A stretch of DNA of 53,999 nucleotides from Clostridiaceae bacterium (lineage in GTDB: Bacteria; Bacillota; Clostridia; DSM-8532), in assembly GCA_012522505.1 (NCBI GenBank), contig JAAYKJ010000271.1:1-53999 (forward strand), in the 5' to 3' direction. Made by a program: the position numbers and the translations under genes. The notes under the pieces are model-generated. The model worked only from the letters and a program-made list of their open reading frames with translations, ran no database searches and was not told the origin of the DNA. How positions within the stretch are numbered: position 1 is the stretch's first letter; every line of letters begins with the position of its first letter. This document shows, piece by piece, positions 26,893-35,359 of the stretch.

Positions 26893-26940
26893 CTGTTCAG
26901 AAGCATCTATATCTCAAGTATATGGGTGTGAACAGTAACC
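26893..26940. repeat. Dispersed intergenic repeat, copy 4
   Basis: CTGTTCA (26893-26899) pairs with TGAACAG (26928-26934). The segment CTCAAGTATAT and GGGTGTGAACAGTAACC is the same as at 39855-39883 and nearly the same as at 11076-11104. It begins 5 bases after the era stop. Confidence 0.75.
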
Positions 26941-26976
26941 AAATAAAGTGATATTTTATGACGCCTGTTTCTCCCC

Positions 26977-27006
26977 TTGTCATGGGGTAAGCTCGAATGG
27001 TATACT
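26977..27006 (+). promoter_or_regulatory. Promoter of the DUF1846 gene
   Basis: TTGTCA (26977-26982), 18-base spacer, TATACT (27001-27006) with an upstream TG, making an extended -10 (TGGTATACT). The predicted start, about 27011-27013, is the first base of the structured leader. Confidence 0.65.
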
Positions 27007-27010
27007 TAGA

Positions 27011-27080
27011 AGGGCACCCTGTATAGTGAGCGTCTCCACATGTGAGACGCTTGTTTATTTGCAGGAAACGGCGTGCCCTG
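27011..27080 (+). ncRNA. Structured 5' leader of the DUF1846 gene
   Basis: AGGGCAC (27011-27017) pairs with GTGCCCT (27073-27079), enclosing a hairpin AGCGTCTC (27029-27036) / GAGACGCT (27044-27051). The outer stem begins at the predicted start of transcription. No known riboswitch consensus is matched. It could be a cis-regulatory element or an mRNA stabiliser. Confidence 0.4.
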
Positions 27081-27134
27081 GGATATATTAACAAGGTTAC
27101 ATTATTGAGATAATACTGTTATGGGAGAAGAGAT

Positions 27135-28619
27135 ATGAGCAAAATTGGTTTTGACAATGACAAATACCTGCGTCTGCAATCGCAAAAAATTCTTGAGAGG
27201 ATCGCATACTTTGGCGGAAAGCTGTATTTGGAATTCGGCGGAAAGCTGTTTGATGATTATCATGCCTCCAGAGTGCTTCCCGGCTTCAAACCGGACAGCA
27301 AGGTGAAAATGCTTCTAGAGCTGAAGGAGCAGGCCGAAATCGTTATCGCCATAAATGCAGATGATATTGAAAAGAACAAACTCCGGGGAGATTTGGGAAT
27401 TACATATGATTTGGATGTGTTGCGTCTGATCGATGCTTTTCGTGATATTGGACTTTATGTTGGAAGTATTGTTATTACACACTACCGCTCACAAGCGACA
27501 GCCGATCTGTTCCAGAAACGGCTTGAAAATCTTGGGATCAAGGTGTTCAGGCATTATCCCATTCAGAATTATCCGTCCAATATTCCTCTGATTGTCAGCG
27601 ATGACGGATATGGAAAGAACGACTATATTGAAACCACCCGTTCCCTGATCATCATAACAGCCCCCGGGCCTGCAAGCGGGAAAATGGCAACCTGCCTGTC
27701 ACAGCTGTACCATGAGTACAAACGCGGAGTTAAGGCCGGGTATGCGAAATTTGAAACATTTCCCATTTGGAACCTGCCGCTGAAGCATCCTGTCAACCTT
27801 GCTTACGAAGCGGCCACAACAGACTTGAATGATGTCAACATGATCGATCCTTTCCACTTGGAGGCTTATGGCGAAACTGCGGTCAATTACAACAGGGACA
27901 TTGAAATTTTTCCTGTGTTGAACGATATATTTCATAAAATTGCCGGGCAATCACCCTATAAAAGCCCGACGGACATGGGTGTTAACATGGTAGGATACTG
28001 TATCACCGATGACGGGATCGTATGTGAAGCCTCCAAACAGGAAATCATTCGCAGATACTTTAACACCCAGTGTCTGCTGCGTCAGGGGCTGTCTGAACGG
28101 GCTGAAGTCTATCGGCTGGAGCTTCTGCTGAAACAACTGGAAATTACAACCAGCAACCGTCCTGTTGTTGAAGCTGCCATAGCCCGTGCACAGCAAACCG
28201 ATGGTCCGGCAGTTGCGATGCAGTTGAATGACGGAAGAATTGTGACTGGAAAGACGACATCATTGTTGGGAGCATCAGCCGCGCTTTTACTCAATGCGTT
28301 GAAAGAATTGGGCGGGATTCATCATGACATTCACTTGATCTCACCCATCGTGATTGAACCCATACAGGTTTTGAAAACAAAGCACATGGGGAATCGTAAT
28401 CCGCGTCTGCATACCGATGAAATCCTTATCGCTCTGTCAATCTGTGCAGCCACCAACCCCACAGCTGCGCTTGCAATGCAGCAATAGTCAAAACTATCTG
28501 GATGTGAGGCTCATTCTACAGTTATATTGTCCAGAGTAGATGAAAAAATCTTTCAAAAGCTTGGAATCAATATAACCTGTGAACCACAGTATCAGACGAA
28601 AAAACTGTATCACCCTTAA
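27135..28619 (+). pseudogene. DUF1846 (UPF0371) protein gene interrupted by in-frame amber codon
   Basis: A conserved protein of unknown role, usually about 495 residues. Here 450 codons run to TAG at 28485-28487 (after NPTAALAMQQ). Reading on in the same frame gives SKLSGCEAHSTVILSRVDEK and then QKLGINITCEPQYQTKKLYH before TAA at 28617-28619, exactly the family's normal C-terminus. The residue expected at the stop is Leu, so TTG to TAG by one change would explain it. Other genes here end in TAG, so recoding is unlikely. The 450-residue product may or may not be stable. Start ATG 27135 follows GGGAGAAG. Confidence 0.85.
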
Positions 28620-28626
28620 ACTCATT

Positions 28627-28642
28627 GCCGGATTTCCCGGCA
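28627..28642 (+). other. Short GC-rich hairpin after the DUF1846 gene
   Basis: TGCCGG and CCGGCA flank a 5-base loop, 8 bases after the normal stop. There is no T run directly after it, so it is at best a weak terminator. Confidence 0.35.
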
Positions 28643-28710
28643 TGGAACAACATCTGCCTTCAACGGTTTGTTTTCTTCACTGTATTTAATGCCCTTGATA
28701 TGGTTCTAAT

Positions 28711-28719
28711 TGGTATACA
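28711..28719 (+). promoter_or_regulatory. Extended -10 promoter for yqzL-recO
   Basis: TGGTATACA matches an extended -10 (TG then TATACA, 28714-28719). No good -35 is seen at the usual distance. Confidence 0.4.
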
Positions 28720-28777
28720 TAAATCAGTCTGGATTGCAAAAAATATAGGAAGAAACAATAGGAATGAGGGGGATAAT

Positions 28778-28951
28778 ATGTTGAAGAATATCATGTGGCA
28801 GATGTTCGAAAAAACCGGAAATATTGAATATTTTATGCAATACAGAGATGTGAAAAAGCCTGATTTCCTGACCGAAGCAGGAACAGAAACTGCACTGGAT
28901 GGTGAACAATGGCGTATATCAAAGCGAGAGGAATGGTCGTCCGGGAAATAG
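28778..28951 (+). CDS. yqzL: YqzL family protein
   Basis: A 57-residue protein of the YqzL family, short conserved proteins encoded between era and recO in Firmicutes. It begins MLKNIMWQMFEKTGNIEYFM, the family's characteristic N-terminus; function is unknown. ATG 28778 follows GGGGGATAAT. A longer in-frame reading from 28625 has no ribosome binding site and no homology upstream. The end overlaps recO by 43 bases, so the two are probably coupled. Confidence 0.82.
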   Translation: MLKNIMWQMFEKTGNIEYFMQYRDVKKPDFLTEAGTETALDGEQWRISKREEWSSGK

Positions 28952-29649
28952 CCGTAGGAGATTACGATAAGATACTGACGGTGGTCACGGATGAGATGGG
29001 CAAAATATCGGTTTCTGCGAAAGGTGTGCGTCGCAGTGGGAACCGGTATTCTGCCGGAACCCAGGTGTTATCTTATTGCGATTGGGTTTTATACAAAGGT
29101 AAAAATACATATATACTTAATTCCTGTGACATTGCATATTCTTTTTATGAGCTTAGGCAGGATCTGACCCTTCTTGCGTATGCTGCCCATATGCTTGAGT
29201 TGATTCAGGATACAACCTTTGAAAATCAACCTGCGAGAGAACCGCTGAAGCTTTTACTTCATGCCATGCATGCCTTGTCAAATGAAAAACGGAACCCTGA
29301 ATTGATCATTCGTGTTTTTTCACTGAAGCTGCTGCAACTCATAGGATATACGCCTTTTCTGGCTGGATGCTGCCGATGTGGGACAAAGCAAATCGAAGAT
29401 ATTTGTTTCAGCTTTGATGGTTGTGGATTGATTTGTGAGCAATGCAGAAGCAAGAGCAAAAGTTCCCTCGAAATCGATCCTGGTTCAGCGAAGGCATTGA
29501 TTTATGTGACTTTGTCAGGTATTCGTGAAGCATTTGACTTCGAATTGTCTGAAGAGGCATTAAAGAATTTCATCAAAGTGGTTGACAAGTATATGGCGGA
29601 TCGGTTAGAAAAGAAATACTGCAAGCTTTCCTTCCTAAGGGAACTTTAG
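28909..29649 (+). CDS. recO: DNA repair protein RecO
   Basis: RecO works with RecR to load RecA onto single-stranded DNA coated by SSB in gap repair. The 246-residue protein has an N-terminal OB fold (residues 1-80, with YIKARGMVVREIAVGDYDK), a helical middle, and a zinc-binding motif CCRCG ... CEQC in the C-terminal half. ATG 28909 is inside the end of yqzL; a weak GGATGGTG precedes it. It follows the usual era-yqzL-recO order, though DUF1846 is inserted here. Confidence 0.94.
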   Translation: MAYIKARGMVVREIAVGDYDKILTVVTDEMGKISVSAKGVRRSGNRYSAGTQVLSYCDWVLYKGKNTYILNSCDIAYSFYELRQDLTLLAYAAHMLELIQDTTFENQPAREPLKLLLHAMHALSNEKRNPELIIRVFSLKLLQLIGYTPFLAGCCRCGTKQIEDICFSFDGCGLICEQCRSKSKSSLEIDPGSAKALIYVTLSGIREAFDFELSEEALKNFIKVVDKYMADRLEKKYCKLSFLREL

Positions 29650-29655
29650 CTGTGC

Positions 29656-29760
29656 CTGTTCACACCCAATATAGTTGAGAGATAGATGTGCATTACGCCA
29701 ATGTTTCCTATTATTGCACATCTACCTCTCTCATCAGATACCTCTGAACAGTAACGTGCA
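29656..29760. repeat. Dispersed intergenic repeat, copy 3 (long variant)
   Basis: It starts with CTGTTCACACCC and ends with GAACAGTAACGTGCA. Inner arms GAGAGATAGATGTGCA and TGCACATCTACCTCTC pair around a 20-odd-base centre containing GTTTCCT. It starts 7 bases after the recO stop. The right half resembles copy 1 at 5071-5130. Confidence 0.75.
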
Positions 29761-29790
29761 TAACGGAAACGCTTCATTTTAAATTTGTAC

Positions 29791-29819
29791 TTGTGTTACC
29801 GTAGGGTTTATGTTAAAAT
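29791..29819 (+). promoter_or_regulatory. Promoter of secG
   Basis: TTGTGT (29791-29796), a 17-base spacer and TAAAAT (29814-29819), the latter with an extended TG. Confidence 0.6.
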
Positions 29820-29867
29820 AATTAATACTGGTTTAAAACATATTGATGTTATTATGGAGGTTTTGGA

Positions 29868-30101
29868 ATGAATATCGTTATCAATATTCTGCATATAATC
29901 GTTTCTGTTTCTATTATTGCGATTGTTCTGTTGCAATCGGGACGTTCAGCTGGAATCAGCGGGGCTATCGCCGGAGGGGCTGAAACATTTTTTGGAAAAC
30001 ACAAAGGTCGCACAATTGATGCCAAGCTGGGTAAATACACAAGCGTCGCAGCAATTTTGTTCCTTTTTACCTCCATTATTTTGACATTGCTATTAAAATA
30101 A
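29868..30101 (+). CDS. secG: Preprotein translocase subunit SecG
   Basis: Small membrane subunit of the SecYEG channel that aids SecA-driven export. The 77-residue product has two membrane segments (about residues 3-21 and 56-76) separated by the conserved glycine-rich loop GRSAGISGAIAGGAETFFG. ATG 29868 follows GGAGG. It has its own promoter and is ended by the hairpin and T-rich tract at 30120-30160, before uvrB. Confidence 0.93.
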   Translation: MNIVINILHIIVSVSIIAIVLLQSGRSAGISGAIAGGAETFFGKHKGRTIDAKLGKYTSVAAILFLFTSIILTLLLK

Positions 30102-30119
30102 TTATTATTGCAAGGCAAC

Positions 30120-30160
30120 AGACTGTACATGCTTTGGTATGTATGGTCTTTTTATTTATT
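30120..30160 (+). terminator. Intrinsic terminator after secG
   Basis: AGACTGTACAT (30120-30130) and ATGTATGGTCT (30139-30149) pair at 9 of 11 positions around an 8-base loop; TTTTATTTATT follows. It overlaps the uvrB leader. Confidence 0.6.
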
Positions 30161-30179
30161 GCAAGCAGGAGAAATTGAT

Positions 30180-32159
30180 ATGCCCGAGTTCAAAATAAAA
30201 TCAGACTACCGCCCTTCAGGAGATCAGCCTGAAGCCATAGCGTCCCTGGTCGATTCCATTAACAGGGCAAATCGGCATCAGACCCTTCTGGGGGTTACCG
30301 GTTCGGGTAAGACCTTTACGATTGCAAATGTAATAGAAAAGGTTCAAAAGCCCACTCTTGTCATAGCCCACAACAAAACACTGGCGGCACAGTTATGCTC
30401 CGAGTTTCGGGAGTTTTTCCCTGATAACGCCGTTGAATACTTCGTCAGCTATTACGATTACTATCAGCCAGAAGCCTATGTTCCTTCCACCGATACTTAT
30501 ATTGAAAAGGACTCGTCCATTAACGATGAAATCGATAACCTTAGACATTCGGCCACTGCCGCACTGTTTGAACGAAGAGATGTTATCATCGTTGCCAGCG
30601 TATCCTGTATTTATGGTCTGGGCGATCCGGAGGATTATACCGAGCTTATGGTTTCCTTGAGGCCTGGAATGCAGAAGGACAGGGATGAAGTGATCAAAAG
30701 GCTGGTGGATATACAGTATACCCGAAATCAAATCGATTTCAAAAGGGGCACCTTCCGAGTAAAAGGAGATGTGCTGGACATTTTTCCGTCAGCGTCTTCC
30801 GGAGCAATTCTTCGGGTTGAGTTTTTTGGAGATGAGATTGAACGGATTACCGAAGTGGATCCTCTGACAGGAGAAATCATCGGAACAAGGACGTATATCG
30901 CTATATTCCCAGCTTCCCACTATGCCACCACAAGGGAGAAAATGAAACGTGCCGTATACACGATTGAAGCCGAGCTTGAGCAGCGGCTGAAATATTTCAG
31001 GGAACAAGGTAAGCTGTTGGAAGCACAGCGTCTGGAGCAAAGGACCCGGTATGATCTGGAGATGATGCGTGAAGTTGGTTTCTGTTCCGGTATAGAAAAC
31101 TATTCCAGGCATATCAGCGGAAGGAATCCCGGTAGCGCTCCCTTTACCCTGATGGATTATTTTCCGAAGGACTATCTCGTTGTTATCGATGAATCCCATG
31201 TGACCGTGCCTCAGATCGGGGCGATGTACAATGGGGACCGTTCCCGAAAGGAGTCTCTGGTGGAATACGGATTTCGGCTGCCTTCGGCCTATGACAACCG
31301 GCCACTGATGTTTTCAGAGTTTGAACAAAGGGTGAAACAAGCCATCTATGTCAGTGCCACACCCGGAAAATATGAGCGGGAAAGATCGAAGATCGTTGTG
31401 GAGCAAATCATCCGCCCAACGGGATTGCTGGATCCAGAAGTGCTGGTAAAACCGATTCAGGGCCAGATCGATGATCTGATGGAGGAGATTCGAATACGGG
31501 TTGCGCGCAAAGAGCGTGTTCTCGTTACGACCCTGACAAAGAGAATGGCAGAAGATCTGACACAATACCTTGGAGAAGTGGGCATTAAGGTTCGCTATCT
31601 GCATTCGGACGTAGAGACCATGGAACGTATGGAGAGCATACGGGAACTGAGGTTGGGAGTTTTTGATGTATTGGTGGGCATCAATCTGCTCAGGGAAGGT
31701 CTGGATTTACCTGAAGTATCTCTGGTGGCGATCCTGGATGCTGATAAGGAAGGCTTCCTGAGATCCGAGACTTCGCTGATACAGACCATTGGCAGAGCGG
31801 CCAGGAATGTTAACGGCAAGGTGATCATGTATGCCGATCACATCACACGATCCATGGAGGCTGCGATCAGTGAAACGAATCGCCGTAGGCATTTGCAACT
31901 GGAATACAACGAAGCGAGGGGAATAACGCCAAAGACAATACAGAAATCGATCCATGCGGCCATTGAAACATTAAAGGCAGCAGAAGAAGGTGCGGAATTC
32001 AAGGTTGATGACCGGGATGAAACTTTGGAAGGTTTGCCTGTTGAACAACTGATAGAAAAGCTGACTGCTGAAATGAAGACCGCGGCCAAAGAGCTTGAAT
32101 TTGAAAGAGCAGCGACACTCCGGGATCAGATCAAGCAGTTGAAGAAACTGAAGTCCTGA
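30180..32159 (+). CDS. uvrB: Excinuclease ABC subunit UvrB
   Basis: UvrB verifies DNA damage handed over by UvrA and recruits UvrC in nucleotide excision repair. The 659-residue length is standard. It has Walker A GVTGSGKT, the beta-hairpin with [12 protein letters not shown], helicase motifs DESHVT and IGRAARN, and the C-terminal UVR domain [21 protein letters not shown] 30180 follows CAGGAGAAATTG; an upstream in-frame start at 30108 lies in the secG terminator and is rejected. uvrA is not adjacent. Confidence 0.97.
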   Translation: MPEFKIKSDYRPSGDQPEAIASLVDSINRANRHQTLLGVTGSGKTFTIANVIEKVQKPTLVIAHNKTLAAQLCSEFREFFPDNAVEYFVSYYDYYQPEAYVPSTDTYIEKDSSINDEIDNLRHSATAALFERRDVIIVASVSCIYGLGDPEDYTELMVSLRPGMQKDRDEVIKRLVDIQYTRNQIDFKRGTFRVKGDVLDIFPSASSGAILRVEFFGDEIERITEVDPLTGEIIGTRTYIAIFPASHYATTREKMKRAVYTIEAELEQRLKYFREQGKLLEAQRLEQRTRYDLEMMREVGFCSGIENYSRHISGRNPGSAPFTLMDYFPKDYLVVIDESHVTVPQIGAMYNGDRSRKESLVEYGFRLPSAYDNRPLMFSEFEQRVKQAIYVSATPGKYERERSKIVVEQIIRPTGLLDPEVLVKPIQGQIDDLMEEIRIRVARKERVLVTTLTKRMAEDLTQYLGEVGIKVRYLHSDVETMERMESIRELRLGVFDVLVGINLLREGLDLPEVSLVAILDADKEGFLRSETSLIQTIGRAARNVNGKVIMYADHITRSMEAAISETNRRRHLQLEYNEARGITPKTIQKSIHAAIETLKAAEEGAEFKVDDRDETLEGLPVEQLIEKLTAEMKTAAKELEFERAATLRDQIKQLKKLKS

Positions 32160-32169
32160 AGGGTTCGGA

Positions 32170-32805
32170 TTATACAAGTTTTTTCCTTACCGCATAGATA
32201 GCGATCTGGACCCGATCGTTGCAGCCGAGTTTTTGCATAATATCGGTGATGATGTTTTTCACGCGTCCCTGGGTAAGAAAAAGAATATCTGCAATTTCCT
32301 TATTCCTCTTACCCTGACCGATCAGCTTGATTATCTCTGTTTCCCGTTCGGTAAAATGGACATCTGGGAGTGTGCTTTCCCGATTGATTTCTGAAAACTG
32401 ATGCACCATTTTCTGATAAATGTTCTGATCGATAATACTCAGGCCGGACATTGCACTTTTTATGGTAAGGATCAGTTCAGTTGGGTTCACATCCTTCAGA
32501 ACATAGCCATCAGCGCCGTTTTTCATGGCATTGCGAATATTTTCGTTATCACTGGACGCCGTTAACATGATTATTTTTATCCATCCGTATTTTTCCTTGA
32601 TCAGGCGGGTGCTTTCAACGCCATCTTTCACTGGCATGATAATGTCCATTAGAACAATGTCGGGCAAATAGCGATCACAGCATTCAATTGCTTCATTGCC
32701 GTCTGATGCGCATGCGACAACATGAATATCTTCATCATGCTCCAGAATATTTCTGATCGCTTCCCGAAATAGCTTCGTATCATCGACCAATAGAACCTTA
32801 ATCAT
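32170..32805 (-). CDS. Response regulator, NarL/FixJ family
   Basis: A 211-residue two-component regulator. The receiver domain starts IKVLLVDDTKLFREAIRN, with the phosphoacceptor Asp in VLMDIIMP and the Lys in VLKDV. A LuxR-type helix-turn-helix follows: TERETEIIKLIGQGKRNKEI, then VKNIITDIMQKLG. ATG 32805 follows AAGGGG; an apparent longer reading upstream is AT-rich without homology. No sensor kinase gene is adjacent, so its input is unknown. It is convergent with uvrB and divergent from the uracil-DNA glycosylase gene, with a 134-bp gap. Confidence 0.9.
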   Translation of the reverse strand: MIKVLLVDDTKLFREAIRNILEHDEDIHVVACASDGNEAIECCDRYLPDIVLMDIIMPVKDGVESTRLIKEKYGWIKIIMLTASSDNENIRNAMKNGADGYVLKDVNPTELILTIKSAMSGLSIIDQNIYQKMVHQFSEINRESTLPDVHFTERETEIIKLIGQGKRNKEIADILFLTQGRVKNIITDIMQKLGCNDRVQIAIYAVRKKLV

Positions 32806-32939
32806 TTTGCACCCCTTCTCAGGTGGGTAATAATAAAAGAAACATTCAGTTGTTATTCCTGACTTAATGCTATTATATGATAAAATAACCAACATTACCA
32901 GATAAGAGAACAAAAAACTAAACCAAAAGGAGAACAGAT

Positions 32940-33650
32940 ATGTTATTGCAGATAAACACATCCCCTTCTTGGAATGATTTTCTAACCGATGAGATGATCG
33001 AAATGCTTGGTTCAATTGGAAAACAAATCGGTTCGAATTATACTCCACACCGGGATAAAATACTTCGATTCCTTACCTGTGATCTGAATAAAGTGAAAGT
33101 ATGCATCATTGGTCAGGATGTATATTATCAACCAAACGTAGCAACGGGAAGATCTTTTGAAGTTGGTGGGCTTCAGTCATGGGATCAGCCTTTCAGACAG
33201 GTTTCACTGAAAAACATCGTCCGCCTGATCCACAAGACATATAAAGGCATTACCTGCTATGAGGATATCTATAAATTTTCCCGGATCCTATCCGAAATAA
33301 AGGACGGATCCTTTCCGATCCTTCCGCCACCTAAGCTGTTTGACTCTCTGGAGAACCAGGGCGTGTTGTTCCTGAACACCTATTTGACCTGTGAACTGCA
33401 TAAACCGAATAGCCACAGACAGATATGGCATGCGTTTTCCATAAAACTGTTGCAATACATATCCATGAAGAAACCGGACCTGTATTGGTTTTTATGGGGG
33501 AATGAGGCGATCTCAAAAGCCGTGTATATTCAGAATGGAATTTTATGTTGCAGTCGACATCCGATGCTGTGTTCAGACAAATATTCCGACGATTTTCTTA
33601 AGTCCGCATGTTTTAAAGACACCATGGATATCATAAATTGGCTGGGTTGA
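32940..33650 (+). CDS. Divergent family 1-like uracil-DNA glycosylase
   Basis: A 236-residue protein that keeps the layout of Ung: motif GQDVYYQPNVATGRSFEV corresponds to GQDPYHGPGQAHGLSFSV, with the general-base Asp (D60), Tyr and Phe kept but Pro and His changed; GVLFLNTYLT holds the uracil-binding Asn (N146); and SRHPML holds the catalytic His (H207) but lacks the SPL part of HPSPLS. So cleavage of uracil from DNA is plausible, though specificity or activity could differ. ATG 32940 follows AAAGGAGAACAG. It is a single gene between the response regulator and spoIVB. Confidence 0.78.
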   Translation: MLLQINTSPSWNDFLTDEMIEMLGSIGKQIGSNYTPHRDKILRFLTCDLNKVKVCIIGQDVYYQPNVATGRSFEVGGLQSWDQPFRQVSLKNIVRLIHKTYKGITCYEDIYKFSRILSEIKDGSFPILPPPKLFDSLENQGVLFLNTYLTCELHKPNSHRQIWHAFSIKLLQYISMKKPDLYWFLWGNEAISKAVYIQNGILCCSRHPMLCSDKYSDDFLKSACFKDTMDIINWLG

Positions 33651-33941
33651 AAGCTACTTACTCCTCTTTTTTATTTTTATTCCCGAATAATTTTTTCTCG
33701 CTCAGGTTAACTTAAGAACACCCGTATATATCGAATGATTTCCGATTTGGCGGGCATTCGATTAAATAGTCAGCTGCAGGCATTCTGTCCAGCCGTAAGC
33801 ATATCCTGCTGTTACAGGAAAGCCCGGAATGCTGCATACCCCTACGGGAGTGTTGCCACATCATGGATGTAGCATGAACGCTTTGAAAGATTCAGAGAGA
33901 TAAGCGTTTTACTACCGAACATCGTGACTGGAGCGTGGAAA
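33651..33941 (+). other. Intergenic region upstream of spoIVB
   Basis: A 291-base region. It has a T-rich stretch after the glycosylase gene that may help termination, and GCATTC (33780-33785) / GAATGC (33827-33832) that could pair. No clear sigma-G or sigma-F promoter was recognised. No coding sequence supported. Confidence 0.3.
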
Positions 33942-35210
33942 ATGAACTTCAAGACAGGGAATTCTTTATTTCGGCTAAGCTTTCTCGTTATTATAATCAT
34001 TATTACTCTATATCTGTCCCTTGTTGCCTTTACACCAAACCAAATGACTGTTCTGGTTGGAGAGGAATATCGCATTGAGTTTTTCTCTCCATTTCAGTTA
34101 CACCTTTCGTCTGGCACCAGTGGCATTCGTGTGGAAAAACTCGACAGCAGGGAGCGAACTGGACTGAAAATGCCATATGTGTTGGAATGCTTCCAGCATG
34201 GCTCCAATAAAATCCATCTCAGACTTTTCGGTATTGTTCCGATAAAAGATATTGAAGTGAATGCCATTCCCGCAAGAGAACTGCTTGTGTGCGGGAATAC
34301 TGTAGGAATAAAGCTATATATCAAAGGGATTCTGGTGGTGGGAGTATCCGGGGTTCTGACTCCCGATGGAAGAGAGATTATTCCGGTTAAAGATACAGGG
34401 ATTGAGCCAGGTGATTTCATTATAGAAGCCAACAGGAAAACGGTGGAAAGTATAACCGACCTGACCAGAATCGTGGAAGAGGCTGGGGATCGGGAAGTGG
34501 AGATAAGGTTCATTCACGACAACCGGATTCTGGAAGCCAAAGCCAAACCTGTTGAGTGTGTTGAAGATGGAAGGTACCGTTTGGGGATATGGGTGAGGGA
34601 TAGTACAGCCGGAATCGGAACACTGACCTATATTGAGCAGGAAACCGGAAAGTTTGGTGCATTGGGTCATGGGATAACCGATATCGATACTGGAATCATG
34701 ATGCCGGTTGAAAGCGGCGAACTGTTAAAATCCTCTGTATATGCGATAAAAAAAGGAATGCAGGGGATGCCTGGAGAACTACAGGGTGATTTTCTTGAAA
34801 GCCCGGAGGTGATTGGGGATATTTTCTGGAATACCGCATTCGGGGTATTTGGGCAGATCAAGAAAAGTGCCATCGACGAATTACAGGGCAGAAGGTATCC
34901 GGTGGGAACAAGAAGCGTTATCCGCGAAGGTCCGGCACTGATCCTATCCAATATACATGGTGAGCATATTGAGGAGTTTCAGGTGGAGATCCAGAAGGTG
35001 GCAAGGAAAAACCTATCCGGTCCGAAGAGCATGATTCTGAAAATAACCGATCCCCGCCTTCTAAATGAAACCGGGGGTATTATTCAGGGGATGTCCGGCA
35101 GTCCGATCATTCAGGATGGCCGTTTGATAGGAGCAGTTACCCATGTCCTTGTCAATGATCCCACCCGGGGTTATGGCATCTTTATTGATACAATGCTTGG
35201 AATGAATTAG
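33942..35210 (+). CDS. spoIVB: SpoIVB peptidase
   Basis: Sporulation serine protease made in the forespore that crosses into the intermembrane space and triggers processing of pro-sigma-K. The 422-residue product has an N-terminal membrane anchor (LSFLVIIIIITLYLSLVAF), a PDZ domain (about 110-190, including GIEPGDFIIEANRKTVE), and a trypsin-like S55 domain with GHGI (His) and the catalytic Ser387 in GMSGSPII. ATG 33942 follows GGAG 8 bases upstream; GTG 33924 is the alternative. Its presence supports an endospore former. Confidence 0.94.
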   Translation: MNFKTGNSLFRLSFLVIIIIITLYLSLVAFTPNQMTVLVGEEYRIEFFSPFQLHLSSGTSGIRVEKLDSRERTGLKMPYVLECFQHGSNKIHLRLFGIVPIKDIEVNAIPARELLVCGNTVGIKLYIKGILVVGVSGVLTPDGREIIPVKDTGIEPGDFIIEANRKTVESITDLTRIVEEAGDREVEIRFIHDNRILEAKAKPVECVEDGRYRLGIWVRDSTAGIGTLTYIEQETGKFGALGHGITDIDTGIMMPVESGELLKSSVYAIKKGMQGMPGELQGDFLESPEVIGDIFWNTAFGVFGQIKKSAIDELQGRRYPVGTRSVIREGPALILSNIHGEHIEEFQVEIQKVARKNLSGPKSMILKITDPRLLNETGGIIQGMSGSPIIQDGRLIGAVTHVLVNDPTRGYGIFIDTMLGMN

Positions 35211-35252
35211 GGGTAAGTGTTTTATCCGTACTATACAACGAACGAAACCCTG

Positions 35253-35261
35253 TGGTATAAT
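35253..35261 (+). promoter_or_regulatory. Extended -10 promoter for lepA-hemW
   Basis: TGGTATAAT is a perfect extended -10 (TATAAT at 35256-35261), about 100 bases before lepA; no good -35 at the usual distance. Confidence 0.5.
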
Positions 35262-35359
35262 TTCAAAATAGAGTCAGAGTGGTATTTCGTCGATAGATGT
35301 ACATGCCCTGTTGTTTGACAGTAAGAAACCAGAAACAATATTTTATTGTGGGGGATTAT

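Noticed and set aside
28485-28487. Amber codon as pyrrolysine or general stop recoding
   Set aside because: At least nine other genes in the window end in TAG directly before a normal intergenic region or downstream gene start.
28625-28777. N-terminal extension of YqzL
   Set aside because: It has no ribosome binding site, contains promoter-like sequence, and YqzL family proteins start at the MLKNIMW segment.
32806-33048. N-terminal membrane-like extension of the response regulator
   Set aside because: The good Shine-Dalgarno and the receiver domain start both point to ATG 32805; the extension runs through the upstream promoter region and into the start of the divergent glycosylase gene.
33651-33941. 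Riboswitch or small RNA upstream of spoIVB
   Set aside because: Short complementary segments exist, but no known consensus and no convincing promoter or terminator was found.
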